Origin: Hyphomicrobiales bacterium
GTDB taxonomy: Bacteria; Pseudomonadota; Alphaproteobacteria; Rhizobiales; Rhizobiaceae
Length of the DNA stretch: 48,961 nucleotides
Reading direction: 5' to 3'
Assembly (NCBI GenBank): GCA_011087605.1
Contig: JAALLE010000020.1
Span: forward strand, 1-48,961
Both the position numbers and the translations under genes were made by a program. The notes under the pieces are model-generated. The model had not been told where the DNA came from and searched no databases. It saw nothing but the letters and a program-made list of their open reading frames with translations. Position 1 is the first letter of the stretch, and each line of letters opens with the position of its first letter. Below, piece after piece: positions 32,853-41,372 of the stretch.

Positions 32853-34631
32853 CTATTCGGGCAAGCCGGCGTTGCGTAAGCCATCTGCGATGCGTTCGAT
32901 ATCAGCCGGATTACGATAGCTTAATCCTGCCGTATATCTCTTGATTGAAAACTCTGGTTCCTGGCGAAGCACATCGCGGGCCGCCTCCCGGGCTTCATCA
33001 AGATTGCCAAGCTCTCCAAGCGCCGACGTCAAATTCACATAGGCGGCGAGATAACCGGTTTCCCGCCGGATTGATTCCCGATAACAGGCGACCGCCTCTT
33101 CGACCCGATTGGCCATGCGATAGGCCGCACCAAGCCCCCTCAAAAAACCGGGACGATAAAACGGGCAAAGACGCATTCCTCTTTTTACCAACTCAATCCC
33201 GCGCTCCGGGTTGCCCGATTTTGTCATCACGGCTCCGGCGACACCGCCAAAATTTTCTGCACTATTGGGGGCAAGCAGGATGGCTTTTTCGACCATTTCC
33301 ATCGCTTTATCGTATTCGCCCGCATTCAGGTGGACCAGGGCCAACATGCCATAGGCGTCAGCATAGTCGGGATCGAGTTCGAGGGCACGACGGCCACAGT
33401 CTATTGCCTTTGCCTGCGCCCTATCAAAACTCTCATGATCACCTAAACCGCCACCAACGTCGGCTTCGTTGAAATAAATCCAACCGCGCATGGCCCAGGC
33501 AGTCGGATAATTGGGGTCGAGTTCAATTGCCCGATCGATCAGTTGCTTGGCACGAGGCTGTTTGTCGGATGAGCCTCCAAGAACTGAATCGGTTGCCAGG
33601 CGCACACATTCCCAGGCTTCCAGGTTTCTTGTCCCACTGGACCAAACCCGGTGTTGTTCTCCTTCGCGAAGTTTTACATCCAGAGCGATAACGATTTCCC
33701 GGACAATTTCGTCCTGCAGGTCAAAAATATCTGCCAGCGTACGATCATAGCGCTCGGCCCAGATATGCAGACCGGTGGTTGCGTCGATCAACTGGGCCGT
33801 AATTCGGACCCTGTCGCCACCTTTGCGGACGCTGCCCTCCAGCACATAGCGGACACCCTGATCACGGCTGACCTGTTTTACGTCTACTGCCCGCCCCTTG
33901 TAGGTAAACGTGGAATTGCGCGCGACCACCATCAATCTGCTGATTTTTGATAAAGCGGTGATGATATCTTCTGCAACACCGTCTGCAAAAAACTCCTGCT
34001 CAGGATCGGCACTCATGATCGTGAATGGAAGCACTGCGATTGATGGATAGTCTGGGATATCAACGTCAAGGCCGATCATGGTTTCGAATGCAGATGCAGC
34101 ACTGGCACTGGCACTTGCACCAACGTCCAGACGAAACACCTGCACAGGATTGGGAATATTCTTGAGCTGACGTTTTCCAAGGTCTTCAAAGCCGACATCA
34201 ACTTTGTTGCGGACATGATCCACAACCGTCCCGGCCACGCAAATTCCCCCAGCCTCTGCAATCCTTTCCAGGCGCGAAGCGATGTTCACGCCATCTCCGT
34301 AAATGTCGTCGCCATCAACAATGACATCGCCCAAATTAATACCGATACGCAGCTGGATGGTGGGATTATCATCGGATTCCATCGCCGGGGCACCGGTCTC
34401 CTGTTGGATCTGCATTGCGCATCGAACAGCATCAACCACGCTTGGAAATTCAGCCAGAACACCATCGCCCATCAGCTTGAAAATGTTTCCGTTATTTTCC
34501 GATACTGCCGGGCCTATTACGTCAGCTCGATGCGCCTTAAGTCGGCCCAACGTGCCTTCCTCGTCGTCAGCCATGAGGCTGCTGTAGCCGACGACATCGG
34601 CGGCCAAAATTCCGACCAGGCGGCGTTCCAT
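32853..34631 (-). CDS. Class III adenylate cyclase with TolB-like and TPR domains
   Basis: Makes cyclic AMP from ATP. The N-terminal cyclase domain (about 1-165) keeps both metal-binding aspartates (Asp12 in AADVVGYSS, Asp56 in LMGDGVLAEF), the adenine-selecting Lys52 and the GDGVNIASRLE segment with the transition-state Asn and Arg, so it looks active. A TolB-N/FlgO-like domain follows (IAVLPFTIMSADPEQEFFADGV, through YVLEGSVRKGGDRVRITAQL). At least four TPR units then run to the C-terminus. There is no membrane span. Start at 34631 is fixed by AAGGAG seven bases upstream (592 aa). This architecture is multiplied in rhizobial genomes. Here it occupies the place where mraZ usually lies. Confidence 0.93.
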   Translation of the reverse strand: MERRLVGILAADVVGYSSLMADDEEGTLGRLKAHRADVIGPAVSENNGNIFKLMGDGVLAEFPSVVDAVRCAMQIQQETGAPAMESDDNPTIQLRIGINLGDVIVDGDDIYGDGVNIASRLERIAEAGGICVAGTVVDHVRNKVDVGFEDLGKRQLKNIPNPVQVFRLDVGASASASAASAFETMIGLDVDIPDYPSIAVLPFTIMSADPEQEFFADGVAEDIITALSKISRLMVVARNSTFTYKGRAVDVKQVSRDQGVRYVLEGSVRKGGDRVRITAQLIDATTGLHIWAERYDRTLADIFDLQDEIVREIVIALDVKLREGEQHRVWSSGTRNLEAWECVRLATDSVLGGSSDKQPRAKQLIDRAIELDPNYPTAWAMRGWIYFNEADVGGGLGDHESFDRAQAKAIDCGRRALELDPDYADAYGMLALVHLNAGEYDKAMEMVEKAILLAPNSAENFGGVAGAVMTKSGNPERGIELVKRGMRLCPFYRPGFLRGLGAAYRMANRVEEAVACYRESIRRETGYLAAYVNLTSALGELGNLDEAREAARDVLRQEPEFSIKRYTAGLSYRNPADIERIADGLRNAGLPE

Positions 34632-34692
34632 GGACTTACTCCTTGGCAGCAGCGTAACTCGCCACAATCGTTAAATCCATGACTCGATTACG

Positions 34693-34716
34693 TTTTGCGC
34701 AGGCCATTGCGCAAAA
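34693..34716. promoter_or_regulatory. Perfect hairpin between rnpB and the cyclase gene
   Basis: TTTTGCGCA-N6-TGCGCAAAA is an exact 9-bp stem about 35 bases past the rnpB 3' end and 60 before the cyclase start. No T-run follows beyond the stem's own ends. It may stop rnpB transcription or act as an operator of the cyclase. Confidence 0.5.
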
Positions 34717-34747
34717 TGAAGCATCAACAACACTGAATGGAGTAATT

Positions 34748-35140
34748 TTTACCAGCTGGCCTGTAAGCCGGGTTCTGTGCACTTCGACGAGCGAAGGCGA
34801 TGACCATTCCTCTGGGGCAGCCATTGCTGGACACCTCAATGCGACCTACCCGAACACTCTCACCTGGAAACAGGCTGGTCTTGCTTGCGCAAAACATGGT
34901 GTTCCTATTCGGTCTTGCTCCCGGTGGGGTTTACCTTGCCACATCCGTTGCCGGCTGTGCGGTGGGCTCTTACCCCACCTTTTCACCCTTGCCTCTTGCG
35001 AGGTGGTATACTTTCTGTTGCACTTTCCCTGGGGTCACCCCCGCCGGGCGTTACCCGGCACCGTGTTTCCATGGAGCCCGGACTTTCCTCCCCTCACCAT
35101 CTTTCGACGTTGCAAAGGGCAGTCATCCAGCCAGCTGGTC
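34748..35140 (-). ncRNA. rnpB: RNase P RNA, type A
   Basis: The ribozyme that trims the 5' ends of tRNA precursors, paired with RnpA. On the minus strand the ends form a perfect 10-bp P1 helix (ACCAGCTGGC, 35139-35130, with GCCAGCTGGT, 34760-34751). The universal 5' block GAGGAAAGTCCGGGCTCC and the 3' block with ACAGAACCCGGCTTACAG near the end are both present, as is AAGGGTGAAAAGGTGGGGTAAGA-type P-loop sequence inside (given in part). About 393 nt is standard. Its place near rsmH is common in Hyphomicrobiales. Confidence 0.95.
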
Positions 35141-35144
35141 AGAC

Positions 35145-35173
35145 TATTTGGCGTGAAATTGTCAGCGGGTCAA
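35145..35173 (-). promoter_or_regulatory. Promoter of rnpB
   Basis: On the minus strand, TTGACC (35173-35168), a 17-base spacer and CAAATA (35150-35145). The predicted start is five to seven bases on, at the G that opens the P1 helix, which supports the assigned 5' end. Confidence 0.55.
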
Positions 35174-35234
35174 AGAAAATCGCCGGGGCGGTGTAAATCT
35201 TGCAATTGACACAGGCGATTGTTGAGCAGCAGCG

Positions 35235-36014
35235 CTAGGTCTTGCGCATGATGCGCTGAACGCGGTTGCAATAATGACGGCTAATCTTGTTCATTCGCTT
35301 GGCAGCGTGGCCGGCATTATATTTCAAAATGGCACCGCAGGTTGATCCGCCGCCCAATTTGTAGGCTTTGCCAAGATATTTCATTCCGTAGCGAATATTG
35401 ATATCCGGGTGATACAGATGCTTCATCTTGCCTTCATAGCCAATATATCGAGCGGTTCTGGGCAGCAATTGCATCAAGCCAATTTCACCGGCCCGGCCAC
35501 GGGCAGCCGGCTTATAATTTGATTCAACCTCAACCACTGCCAGGGCCAGTTTCAGCGGCACGCCGTTGGCTTTGGCATGTTTGGCGATAATTGGGGCGAA
35601 CATCTGGCGATTTTCGACAACCAGTTGCTTGGACGTCAGGTCCTTGTGGGTGGGAGCTTTCGCCACTTTCGCCGCTTTCACCGTCGCCACTGTCGCCGCC
35701 GTCGCCGCAGTTGTCGTCGCAGCCGCCACTTCCTCAAGCTTCGCCACGGCTACCGAATTTTTCGGCTCTTCCTTTGGCTTCAGCGCCACCTGGGTTTCAG
35801 CCGCATCGACATCAGTTACTTTCGCCTCAACCGTTGGCTGGGTTGAACGGGAAGCTTCATTGGAAGCCACCAGCGTCTTCAGAGTAACCGGAGTTTTGAG
35901 GGGCTGATCAAAATTGTTGCCGCCGTAAACATTGGTCGCAGTTTGAGAGTTCTGACATGCTGAAAGTGCAAATGGCACAATCGACACAACAAATATCAGG
36001 CGGAGAAACTGCAT
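35235..36014 (-). CDS. Lytic transglycosylase lipoprotein (SLT domain)
   Basis: Cleaves glycan strands of peptidoglycan. The signal peptide ends in the lipobox ALSAC (Cys20). A low-complexity Ala/Val/Thr/Lys linker follows (about 70-125), built from imperfect gcc-type codon repeats. The C-terminal SLT domain has the catalytic Glu in VVEVESNY (about residue 160), GLMQLLPRTARY, and ILKYNAG. I start at 36014, where the signal peptide begins and AAAGG is upstream; a longer frame to 36059 has no signal. Its position beside the amidase and dcw block fits cell-wall turnover. Confidence 0.9.
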   Translation of the reverse strand: MQFLRLIFVVSIVPFALSACQNSQTATNVYGGNNFDQPLKTPVTLKTLVASNEASRSTQPTVEAKVTDVDAAETQVALKPKEEPKNSVAVAKLEEVAAATTTAATAATVATVKAAKVAKAPTHKDLTSKQLVVENRQMFAPIIAKHAKANGVPLKLALAVVEVESNYKPAARGRAGEIGLMQLLPRTARYIGYEGKMKHLYHPDINIRYGMKYLGKAYKLGGGSTCGAILKYNAGHAAKRMNKISRHYCNRVQRIMRKT

Positions 36015-36131
36015 CCGGATGCCTTTTTTAAATTCTTCTAACGACCCCAGGGAAGGCAAAATTACATTGCCACCCGCTCATCCCTATGCCTTGACCATCC
36101 AAAACGTACAGAATTAAGGCAGAGCCGCCAC

Positions 36132-36155
36132 ATTTGTCACATTGTTGTGACAAAT
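36132..36155. promoter_or_regulatory. Perfect 24-base palindrome before the transglycosylase gene
   Basis: ATTTGTCACA-ttgt-TGTGACAAAT is an exact 10+4+10 dyad in the gap between amidase and transglycosylase genes, about 118 bases before the latter's start. No T-run follows on the minus strand, so an operator is more likely than a terminator. The half-site TTGTCACAT recurs elsewhere in the window. Confidence 0.5.
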
Positions 36156-36188
36156 TTTCAATCCGGTCAGGTTTTGGCACAAAAATTT

Positions 36189-36971
36189 TTAGCCTGCGGG
36201 CAATGATTTCAACAACTGGTGGAGAGTCTCAATTGTCGAAATGTCGGCAACACCATCCACTTGTTCCGGTCTGAAATGACGTTGAAAGGCCTCCACGACG
36301 ATATGGGTCTGATCATCAAATGATCCAGATATTTCAACGCCGTACCCATATAATGCCAACATTGACTGCAGCGCCTCGACCGGTTCTCCCGTATCACCGC
36401 GCTGAAAAAACCGGCCAGACCGGACAGGCGCCGGATTAACCCAATGTCCAACACCATGCCGCGCCAGCCAGCCCCAGTTAAATTTTTCTCCGGGATCGAT
36501 TTTTCGCCCTGGCGCAATATCTGAATGGGCCAGGACAAAACAGGGTGAAATGTGGCGACGTTGAATAATATCGCGGCTCAAACGAGCCACAGCCTGCATT
36601 TGAACCTGCGGAAAATCGGGCAGGCCGGCAGGATGTCCACCGTTGACGATTTCAATGCCAATGGACCTGGAATTTGTATCCGGGTCACCTTTCCATGAGC
36701 CGACACCGGCGTGATAGGCCCGGTCCTGTTCGCGCACCAATTGAACTATTTCACCGTCTTCACGGATGAAATAATGACAGGATACCCCGCTCTCCTCACA
36801 GCACAGCCATTTAAGCGCACCGCTCCCCCGAGCATCATCTGCCATGCCGGTATAATGCAACAGCAAAATGTCCGGCGAAGAATTATCGCGGTTCAGGCCC
36901 GGTTTGCGATCGCCGAAGTTAACGGCGGGATTGACCAGATCAACACAGCTGGAATCGGCGGCAAAACTCAA
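36189..36971 (-). CDS. N-acetylmuramoyl-L-alanine amidase, AmiD/AmpD type
   Basis: A zinc amidase of the amidase_2 family that splits the MurNAc-L-Ala bond. Zinc ligands are His39 (LLLHYTG), His149 (VLAHSDIAPGRKIDPG) and Asp159, with catalytic Glu107 in SIGIEIVNGG. The C-terminal ~70 residues are a peptidoglycan-binding domain (EPVEALQSMLALYGYG). No signal peptide is apparent, so it may recycle wall fragments in the cytosol as AmpD does. The start is TTG, overlapping the DjlA-like gene's stop as TTGA. Length is 260 aa. Confidence 0.9.
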   Translation of the reverse strand: MSFAADSSCVDLVNPAVNFGDRKPGLNRDNSSPDILLLHYTGMADDARGSGALKWLCCEESGVSCHYFIREDGEIVQLVREQDRAYHAGVGSWKGDPDTNSRSIGIEIVNGGHPAGLPDFPQVQMQAVARLSRDIIQRRHISPCFVLAHSDIAPGRKIDPGEKFNWGWLARHGVGHWVNPAPVRSGRFFQRGDTGEPVEALQSMLALYGYGVEISGSFDDQTHIVVEAFQRHFRPEQVDGVADISTIETLHQLLKSLPAG

Positions 36972-37699
36972 GAGACGATGGCCGGACGGCGCGGTGCATG
37001 GATTGCTTCAATAGCTTCCCATGCAGCATTCAGTGCGGCCAGCCGTTCGGTGGCAATGACGACAAATTCCGATGGCACACCGCGGGCGATCAATCTGTCA
37101 GGATGGCTTTCAGCCACCCGTTTTCGGTAATGTGATTTGAGCCTTGGAAAATCCCATTCTGGATCGGCATCAAGAATTGTATAGGGGTTTGCATCGCTTG
37201 GATGCATGTGGCGCATTTTGATGCGTTCATAGGCCATTGCCTCAAACCCCAGCAGGTAAGCCACTTCGTCGAGAAACAAAATCTCGTTTTGATGGATCAG
37301 TCCGTCTGCTTTGGCGATGTGAAACAAGGCATCCAACACATCCTGCAAAACCTCGTCATCGGTCGGATCATCGCCGGGAAACAGCGAACGCACCTGGGCG
37401 CTGTAGGCATCGAAGCCCGCCACATCCTGCTTGGCCAGATTAAACAGTCTTGAAACGTTATCGAACTCCTCCGGCGGAACTTTGAATACCTGCCGAAAGG
37501 CCTGCACCTCCGCCTGTGTCACCACCCCGTCCGCCTTGGCCATTTTTGCAGCCAGAGCGATCAGCGCGATGGAGAACGTCACCCGCCGCCGCTTTTCGCG
37601 ATTTTCAGCAAATGCAGCGCGCACCCCGTCCAGAACCGTGCAGACAGCATCGCTGGCAACAGTCTTCAGATAGTTTCCAATGTCGGACCAAATGGACAT
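36968..37699 (-). CDS. DjlA-like TerB and J-domain protein
   Basis: A co-chaperone-like protein. The TerB domain (about 40-150: ALIALAAKMAKADGVVTQAEVQAF and LFHIAKADGLIHQNEILFLDEVAYLLGF) is followed by a C-terminal J domain (from about 172, NPYTILDADPEWDFPRLKSHY) with the essential HPD tripeptide near residue 199, so it should stimulate DnaK. Unlike E. coli DjlA there is no clear N-terminal membrane span. The 243 residues fit rhizobial homologues, which commonly neighbour this amidase. Confidence 0.9.
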   Translation of the reverse strand: MSIWSDIGNYLKTVASDAVCTVLDGVRAAFAENREKRRRVTFSIALIALAAKMAKADGVVTQAEVQAFRQVFKVPPEEFDNVSRLFNLAKQDVAGFDAYSAQVRSLFPGDDPTDDEVLQDVLDALFHIAKADGLIHQNEILFLDEVAYLLGFEAMAYERIKMRHMHPSDANPYTILDADPEWDFPRLKSHYRKRVAESHPDRLIARGVPSEFVVIATERLAALNAAWEAIEAIHAPRRPAIVS

Positions 37700-37802
37700 G
37701 GCAGCATTCTAATGATTTGAGGAAGATGAAGCGAGTGAAATTAGCGTTATGTTTGTCACATAAATTTGTCGACGATGAGGCAATCAGACTCTAAGAGGGG
37801 TG

Positions 37803-38696
37803 ATGCAAACCAATTCTCCCTCCAGCCAATCCAAAAGCGCCTTATTGGGTCTCATTCTCGGGTTGATCGGCGTGGTGATTTTCGCGGGAACTCTGCCTGC
37901 GACCCGCATTGCGGTGGTTAGTTTCGACGCAGGATTCTTGACCTTTGGCCGGGCCGTTATTGCCGGGCTCGCGGCCATTATCTGCATTGTTGCGATGGGG
38001 AAAAAATTTCCCCGCCAACATCTGGGAGCGCTGCTGTTTGCCGGGCTGACGCTGGTATTTGGGTTTCCCGGTTTCATGACGCTGGCCATGTATACGGTTC
38101 CCGCATCCCATGGGGGAGTTGTGTTGGGCATTCTGCCCTTGGCGACGGCGGTATTCGCAACCCTGCTTGCAGGCGAACGCCCCTCCCCCCTGTTCTGGCT
38201 TTGCGGCATACTTGGTGCGGTGTTGATCCTCATATTTACCTTCCGCGACAGCGGTTTTGGATTTGTGATCGGCGATTTGTGGCTGCTGGTGGCAGGCATA
38301 ATTGCATCTGCCGGTTACGTGGTATCTGGAAAGCTCAGCCGCCACATGCCGGGCTGGGAAGTTATCAGCTGGGCTTTGATCCTGCTTTTACCAATCTCGG
38401 TCATTGGCACATGGTTCTTTTGGCAATTTGAATATTTGCACGCACCCACTCCACAAATGTGGGCATTCGCCTATGTCTCGCTGTGTTCAATGTTTTTGGG
38501 GTTCTTCGCCTGGAACACAGGATTGCAACTCGGTGGGATCGCCAAAGTCGGCCAGTTGCAATTGTTGCAGACATTTATCACGCTGGGCATTGCGGCTGTC
38601 GTGGTTGGTGAACATATCTCACTGGAAACGCTGGCTTTTGCCGGAGCCGTGTTGGTAATTGTTCTGGTTGGACGAAAGGCACAGGTGGCGCGATGA
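37803..38696 (+). CDS. EamA-family (DMT) transporter
   Basis: A ten-helix permease of the drug/metabolite transporter superfamily with two EamA repeats, the first opening LIGVVIFAGTLPATRIAV and the second GDLWLLVAGIIASAGYVVSGKL. The substrate is unknown. I use ATG 37803 with GAGGGG close upstream; a GTG directly before it is an alternative. The 3' end overlaps the methyltransferase gene by four bases (ATGA). The gene is divergent from the DjlA-like gene; the shared 100-base gap holds a TTGTCACAT motif (37753-37761). Confidence 0.88.
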   Translation: MQTNSPSSQSKSALLGLILGLIGVVIFAGTLPATRIAVVSFDAGFLTFGRAVIAGLAAIICIVAMGKKFPRQHLGALLFAGLTLVFGFPGFMTLAMYTVPASHGGVVLGILPLATAVFATLLAGERPSPLFWLCGILGAVLILIFTFRDSGFGFVIGDLWLLVAGIIASAGYVVSGKLSRHMPGWEVISWALILLLPISVIGTWFFWQFEYLHAPTPQMWAFAYVSLCSMFLGFFAWNTGLQLGGIAKVGQLQLLQTFITLGIAAVVVGEHISLETLAFAGAVLVIVLVGRKAQVAR

Positions 38697-39346
38697 ATAG
38701 TCAAAAAGATTCCAAAATACATGGAATTGAAAAATATCATCATTTTGACGATTCACATGACAGCGACGTCACCGGTCAGCTGAAGTCCGTCTATGCCGAC
38801 TGGGCCGACGCCTATGATGATGATAATGACAACAAGCTTGGCACCGTTTCGCAGCCAACGACGGTTGCCATGTTGACCCGGCATTGTGGCGACTCAGAAG
38901 CGCAGATCATGGATGTGGGGTGCGGGACAGGTCTTGTTGGTCTGCACCTGCAGCGCGCCGGATTCAAACATTATGACGGTACCGACATATCGGCAGAAAT
39001 GATGGCCCACGCCAAAACACGCGGCTATCGTAAGCTGCTGGACCTAAATCCGGGCGAACAATTGGCCGCAGATGAAAGCACTTATGATGCGGTGCTCTGC
39101 GTTGGCGTGTTCACCCATGGACATCTTGGCCCGGAAGGATTTGACGAACTGATCCGCATCGCCAAACCGGGCGGGTTGATCTGTTTTACCGTCAATGAAG
39201 GGGTGTGGGATGAGGCGCACTTTGACGAAGCCATAGAAGCGCATGCCCAAAATGCCGTCTGGCGCGTACTGGAACAGAGCAAATTGGACTATATGGTCAA
39301 TGAAGGCGTTCAGGCCTGGTACATCACGGCCCAAAAACTCGGCTAG
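38693..39346 (+). CDS. Class I SAM-dependent methyltransferase
   Basis: A small-molecule-type methyltransferase. Motif I is IMDVGCGTGLVGLHLQ and motif II is DGTDISAEMMAHAK; the later motif around YDAVLCVGVFTHGHLGPEG and the LIRIAKPGGLICFTVNEGVW strand complete the fold. The N-terminal string YADWADAYDDDNDNKLG is seen in the WBSCR27/UbiE-like group. The acceptor is unknown. It is translationally coupled to the upstream DMT transporter, which suggests that the pair modifies and exports one compound. It ends 12 bases from the convergent SnoaL-like gene, with no terminator. Confidence 0.88.
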   Translation: MNSQKDSKIHGIEKYHHFDDSHDSDVTGQLKSVYADWADAYDDDNDNKLGTVSQPTTVAMLTRHCGDSEAQIMDVGCGTGLVGLHLQRAGFKHYDGTDISAEMMAHAKTRGYRKLLDLNPGEQLAADESTYDAVLCVGVFTHGHLGPEGFDELIRIAKPGGLICFTVNEGVWDEAHFDEAIEAHAQNAVWRVLEQSKLDYMVNEGVQAWYITAQKLG

Positions 39347-39358
39347 CACCAGTCAGGC

Positions 39359-40366
39359 CTAACGCCGCGCCTTGTTGAATTCCCGCATCCGGGCCAGCAC
39401 ATCAACACCAATTTGATGATAGACGTCCAAGAGGTCTACCAACACCCAGTTTTCACGAATAAGGCCGTTTTCACAGCGCCAAAAATCAAGACTGCGCATG
39501 GTAATGCGTTTATTGACCGGTGGAATGCCCAAAAACCCATCGCCATCCAGCGTCATATGCATGCCTGGCCACGCCGTAAAACCGACGAAATCACCATCGC
39601 CAAACAGATTGCCCTTGCCTAACGTCCCAACCCGATCCGGCATACCGCTTAAAAACGGTATCTGATGCCAATTGCGGAACCCCTCTATTCCCCGCGCCGT
39701 ACCTATTCCTGCCGGACCATACCAGGAGAATTTGGGATGCCAGAATTTTTCCAGTCCCATAGCTTCGACACCGCCTTCAGAAAAATTGCCAAGACCGGCC
39801 AGCATGTTGGAAACCAGTTGCCAACTGGCGTGGGACCTCGCTTCATCATGGGGGCCGATTGAAAGCCCGTCCTGGGTTGCCGGTCCCGGCACGTGCCATT
39901 CCCGCCCCAGTGACGGTGCCATCGGCCAGGCACCGGCCTGCATCATCAGTTCGGGGATATCCCACAGCGCCTGAAATTCGGTGACCTTGCCATCTTCAAA
40001 CCGATAAAATTCGTGAAACCGCAGCGAAGCCTGATGACCGCTTGGCGGAATATCCAAAAACGGCTTGTCGAAAGTACCGGTATAATAGCCACAGCAGCCG
40101 ACCCAGTCGGTTCCCAGCGGCGATCTACCCGCCATCACCAGCGTGTCGCGGCGCTCCAGATCGGGCATCGCCCTTTGCAGCGGCAACAGGGCGTCGTTTA
40201 TCAGCCCCTCGGGACCATCAAGGGTTTCAAACGGATGCGCCAGATGAACTGTGGCATCCGTGATAAATAAGTCGGTGGTCACCGCTTTCAGTGCGTCGAT
40301 ATCGAAATCGTAGAGGGCTTGTCGGTAGGACTGAAAAGCGGCCTTGTTGGCGTCGTGGATGGTCAT
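39359..40366 (-). CDS. Tandem SnoaL/NTF2-like protein
   Basis: Two NTF2-fold (SnoaL polyketide-cyclase-like) domains in one chain: roughly residues 1-150 (FQSYRQALYDFDIDALKAV through RFHEFYRFEDGKVTEFQALWD) and 180-330 (ending SLDFWRCENGLIRENWVLVDLLDV). Family members are cyclases, isomerases or binding proteins acting on polyketide- or terpenoid-like molecules; activity here is unknown. At 335 aa it is twice the single-domain length. It is the last gene of a five-gene minus-strand operon and overlaps the aldo/keto reductase by four bases. Confidence 0.82.
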   Translation of the reverse strand: MTIHDANKAAFQSYRQALYDFDIDALKAVTTDLFITDATVHLAHPFETLDGPEGLINDALLPLQRAMPDLERRDTLVMAGRSPLGTDWVGCCGYYTGTFDKPFLDIPPSGHQASLRFHEFYRFEDGKVTEFQALWDIPELMMQAGAWPMAPSLGREWHVPGPATQDGLSIGPHDEARSHASWQLVSNMLAGLGNFSEGGVEAMGLEKFWHPKFSWYGPAGIGTARGIEGFRNWHQIPFLSGMPDRVGTLGKGNLFGDGDFVGFTAWPGMHMTLDGDGFLGIPPVNKRITMRSLDFWRCENGLIRENWVLVDLLDVYHQIGVDVLARMREFNKARR

Positions 40367-41343
40367 GAATGTCCCATTACTTCACGCGGTTTATAAACCG
40401 CCTCCAAACGTTTGACCTGCCCCGCTGTCAAAGTCACGTCAAGCGCAGAAATCGCCTCTTCCAACTGGGCAATTTTGGTGCTGCCGACAATCGGTGCTGT
40501 GACATAAGGCTTTGAAAGAACCCACGCATAGGCGATTTGGGCCGCACTATGCCCGGTTTCGTCAGCGATTTTTTTAACCCGGTCCAGAACCGCATAATCC
40601 TGTTTTGAGCCAAACAATTTGCCCATTTTGTCGGTCTGCGCGCGGTTGGTGGCCACCCCCAGTTTTGGCTTGTTACCAGCCAAAAACCCCCTGGCAATTG
40701 GGCTCCAAGGGACAACTGCAACACCTTCTGAATGACAATAAGCCATCATTTCTCGTTCTTCTTCACGATAGGCGAGGTTGTAAAAATTTTGCATCGCAGC
40801 AAACGGTACGAAACCGGCAGATATTTGCATTTCGCGCAATTTGGCAAACTGCCAGGCATACATGGACGACGCTGCCGGATAGATAACTTTGCCGGCACGC
40901 ACAACAATATCGAGCGCCTCGAGCATTTCTTCAAACGGCGTCAGGGGGTCCAGGCGATGGACGTAAAGCAGATCGACATGATCCATCTGCAACCGTTTCA
41001 GCGAGGCGTCCACGCTTTCGATAATATGCTTTCGCGAAAGGCCCTGCATATTGGGCCCGTCCCCCATTTTAAGCCCCAACTTTGTCGCCACGACTATCTC
41101 TTCACGACGAGCGAATTTCTTCAGCATGCGCCCAGTAATTTCTTCGCTGTCGCCGTAATTATAGTGATCCGCAGTGTCGAAAAAATTGATGCCTTGCTCC
41201 ACTGCCAGCTTGAAGAATGGTCCAGCTTCACTTTCAGGCAAAACCCAGGGGTGCGTCGGACCTCCCGGCGTACCAAAGGACATGCAGCCAAAACACAGTC
41301 GCGATACGGTCAGGCCGGTATGTCCAAGTTGAGTATAGTGCAT
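40363..41343 (-). CDS. Aldo/keto reductase
   Basis: An NAD(P)H-dependent carbonyl reductase with a TIM barrel. The catalytic tetrad can be read as Asp in NFFDTADHYNYG, Tyr five residues on, Lys in VVATKLGLKM and His in LLYVHRLDPLTPFEE. The C-terminal APIVGSTKIAQLEEAISAL is the cofactor-binding end. The 326 residues suit the yeast/bacterial AKR11-13-like groups. The N-terminal MHYTQLGHTGLTVSRLCFGCMSFG is standard. It is the fourth gene of the operon, 29 bases after the DMT transporter. Confidence 0.92.
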   Translation of the reverse strand: MHYTQLGHTGLTVSRLCFGCMSFGTPGGPTHPWVLPESEAGPFFKLAVEQGINFFDTADHYNYGDSEEITGRMLKKFARREEIVVATKLGLKMGDGPNMQGLSRKHIIESVDASLKRLQMDHVDLLYVHRLDPLTPFEEMLEALDIVVRAGKVIYPAASSMYAWQFAKLREMQISAGFVPFAAMQNFYNLAYREEEREMMAYCHSEGVAVVPWSPIARGFLAGNKPKLGVATNRAQTDKMGKLFGSKQDYAVLDRVKKIADETGHSAAQIAYAWVLSKPYVTAPIVGSTKIAQLEEAISALDVTLTAGQVKRLEAVYKPREVMGHS

Positions 41344-41372
41344 CGTTCAGTTTCCAATTCCAATTGTCACAA

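Noticed and set aside
34679-35209. Plus-strand ORFs of 103-176 codons
   Set aside because: They lie over the RNase P RNA, whose conserved blocks and P1 helix explain the sequence.
35566-35907. Plus-strand ORFs opposite the transglycosylase gene
   Set aside because: Arise from the gcc-type low-complexity linker; not conserved-looking.
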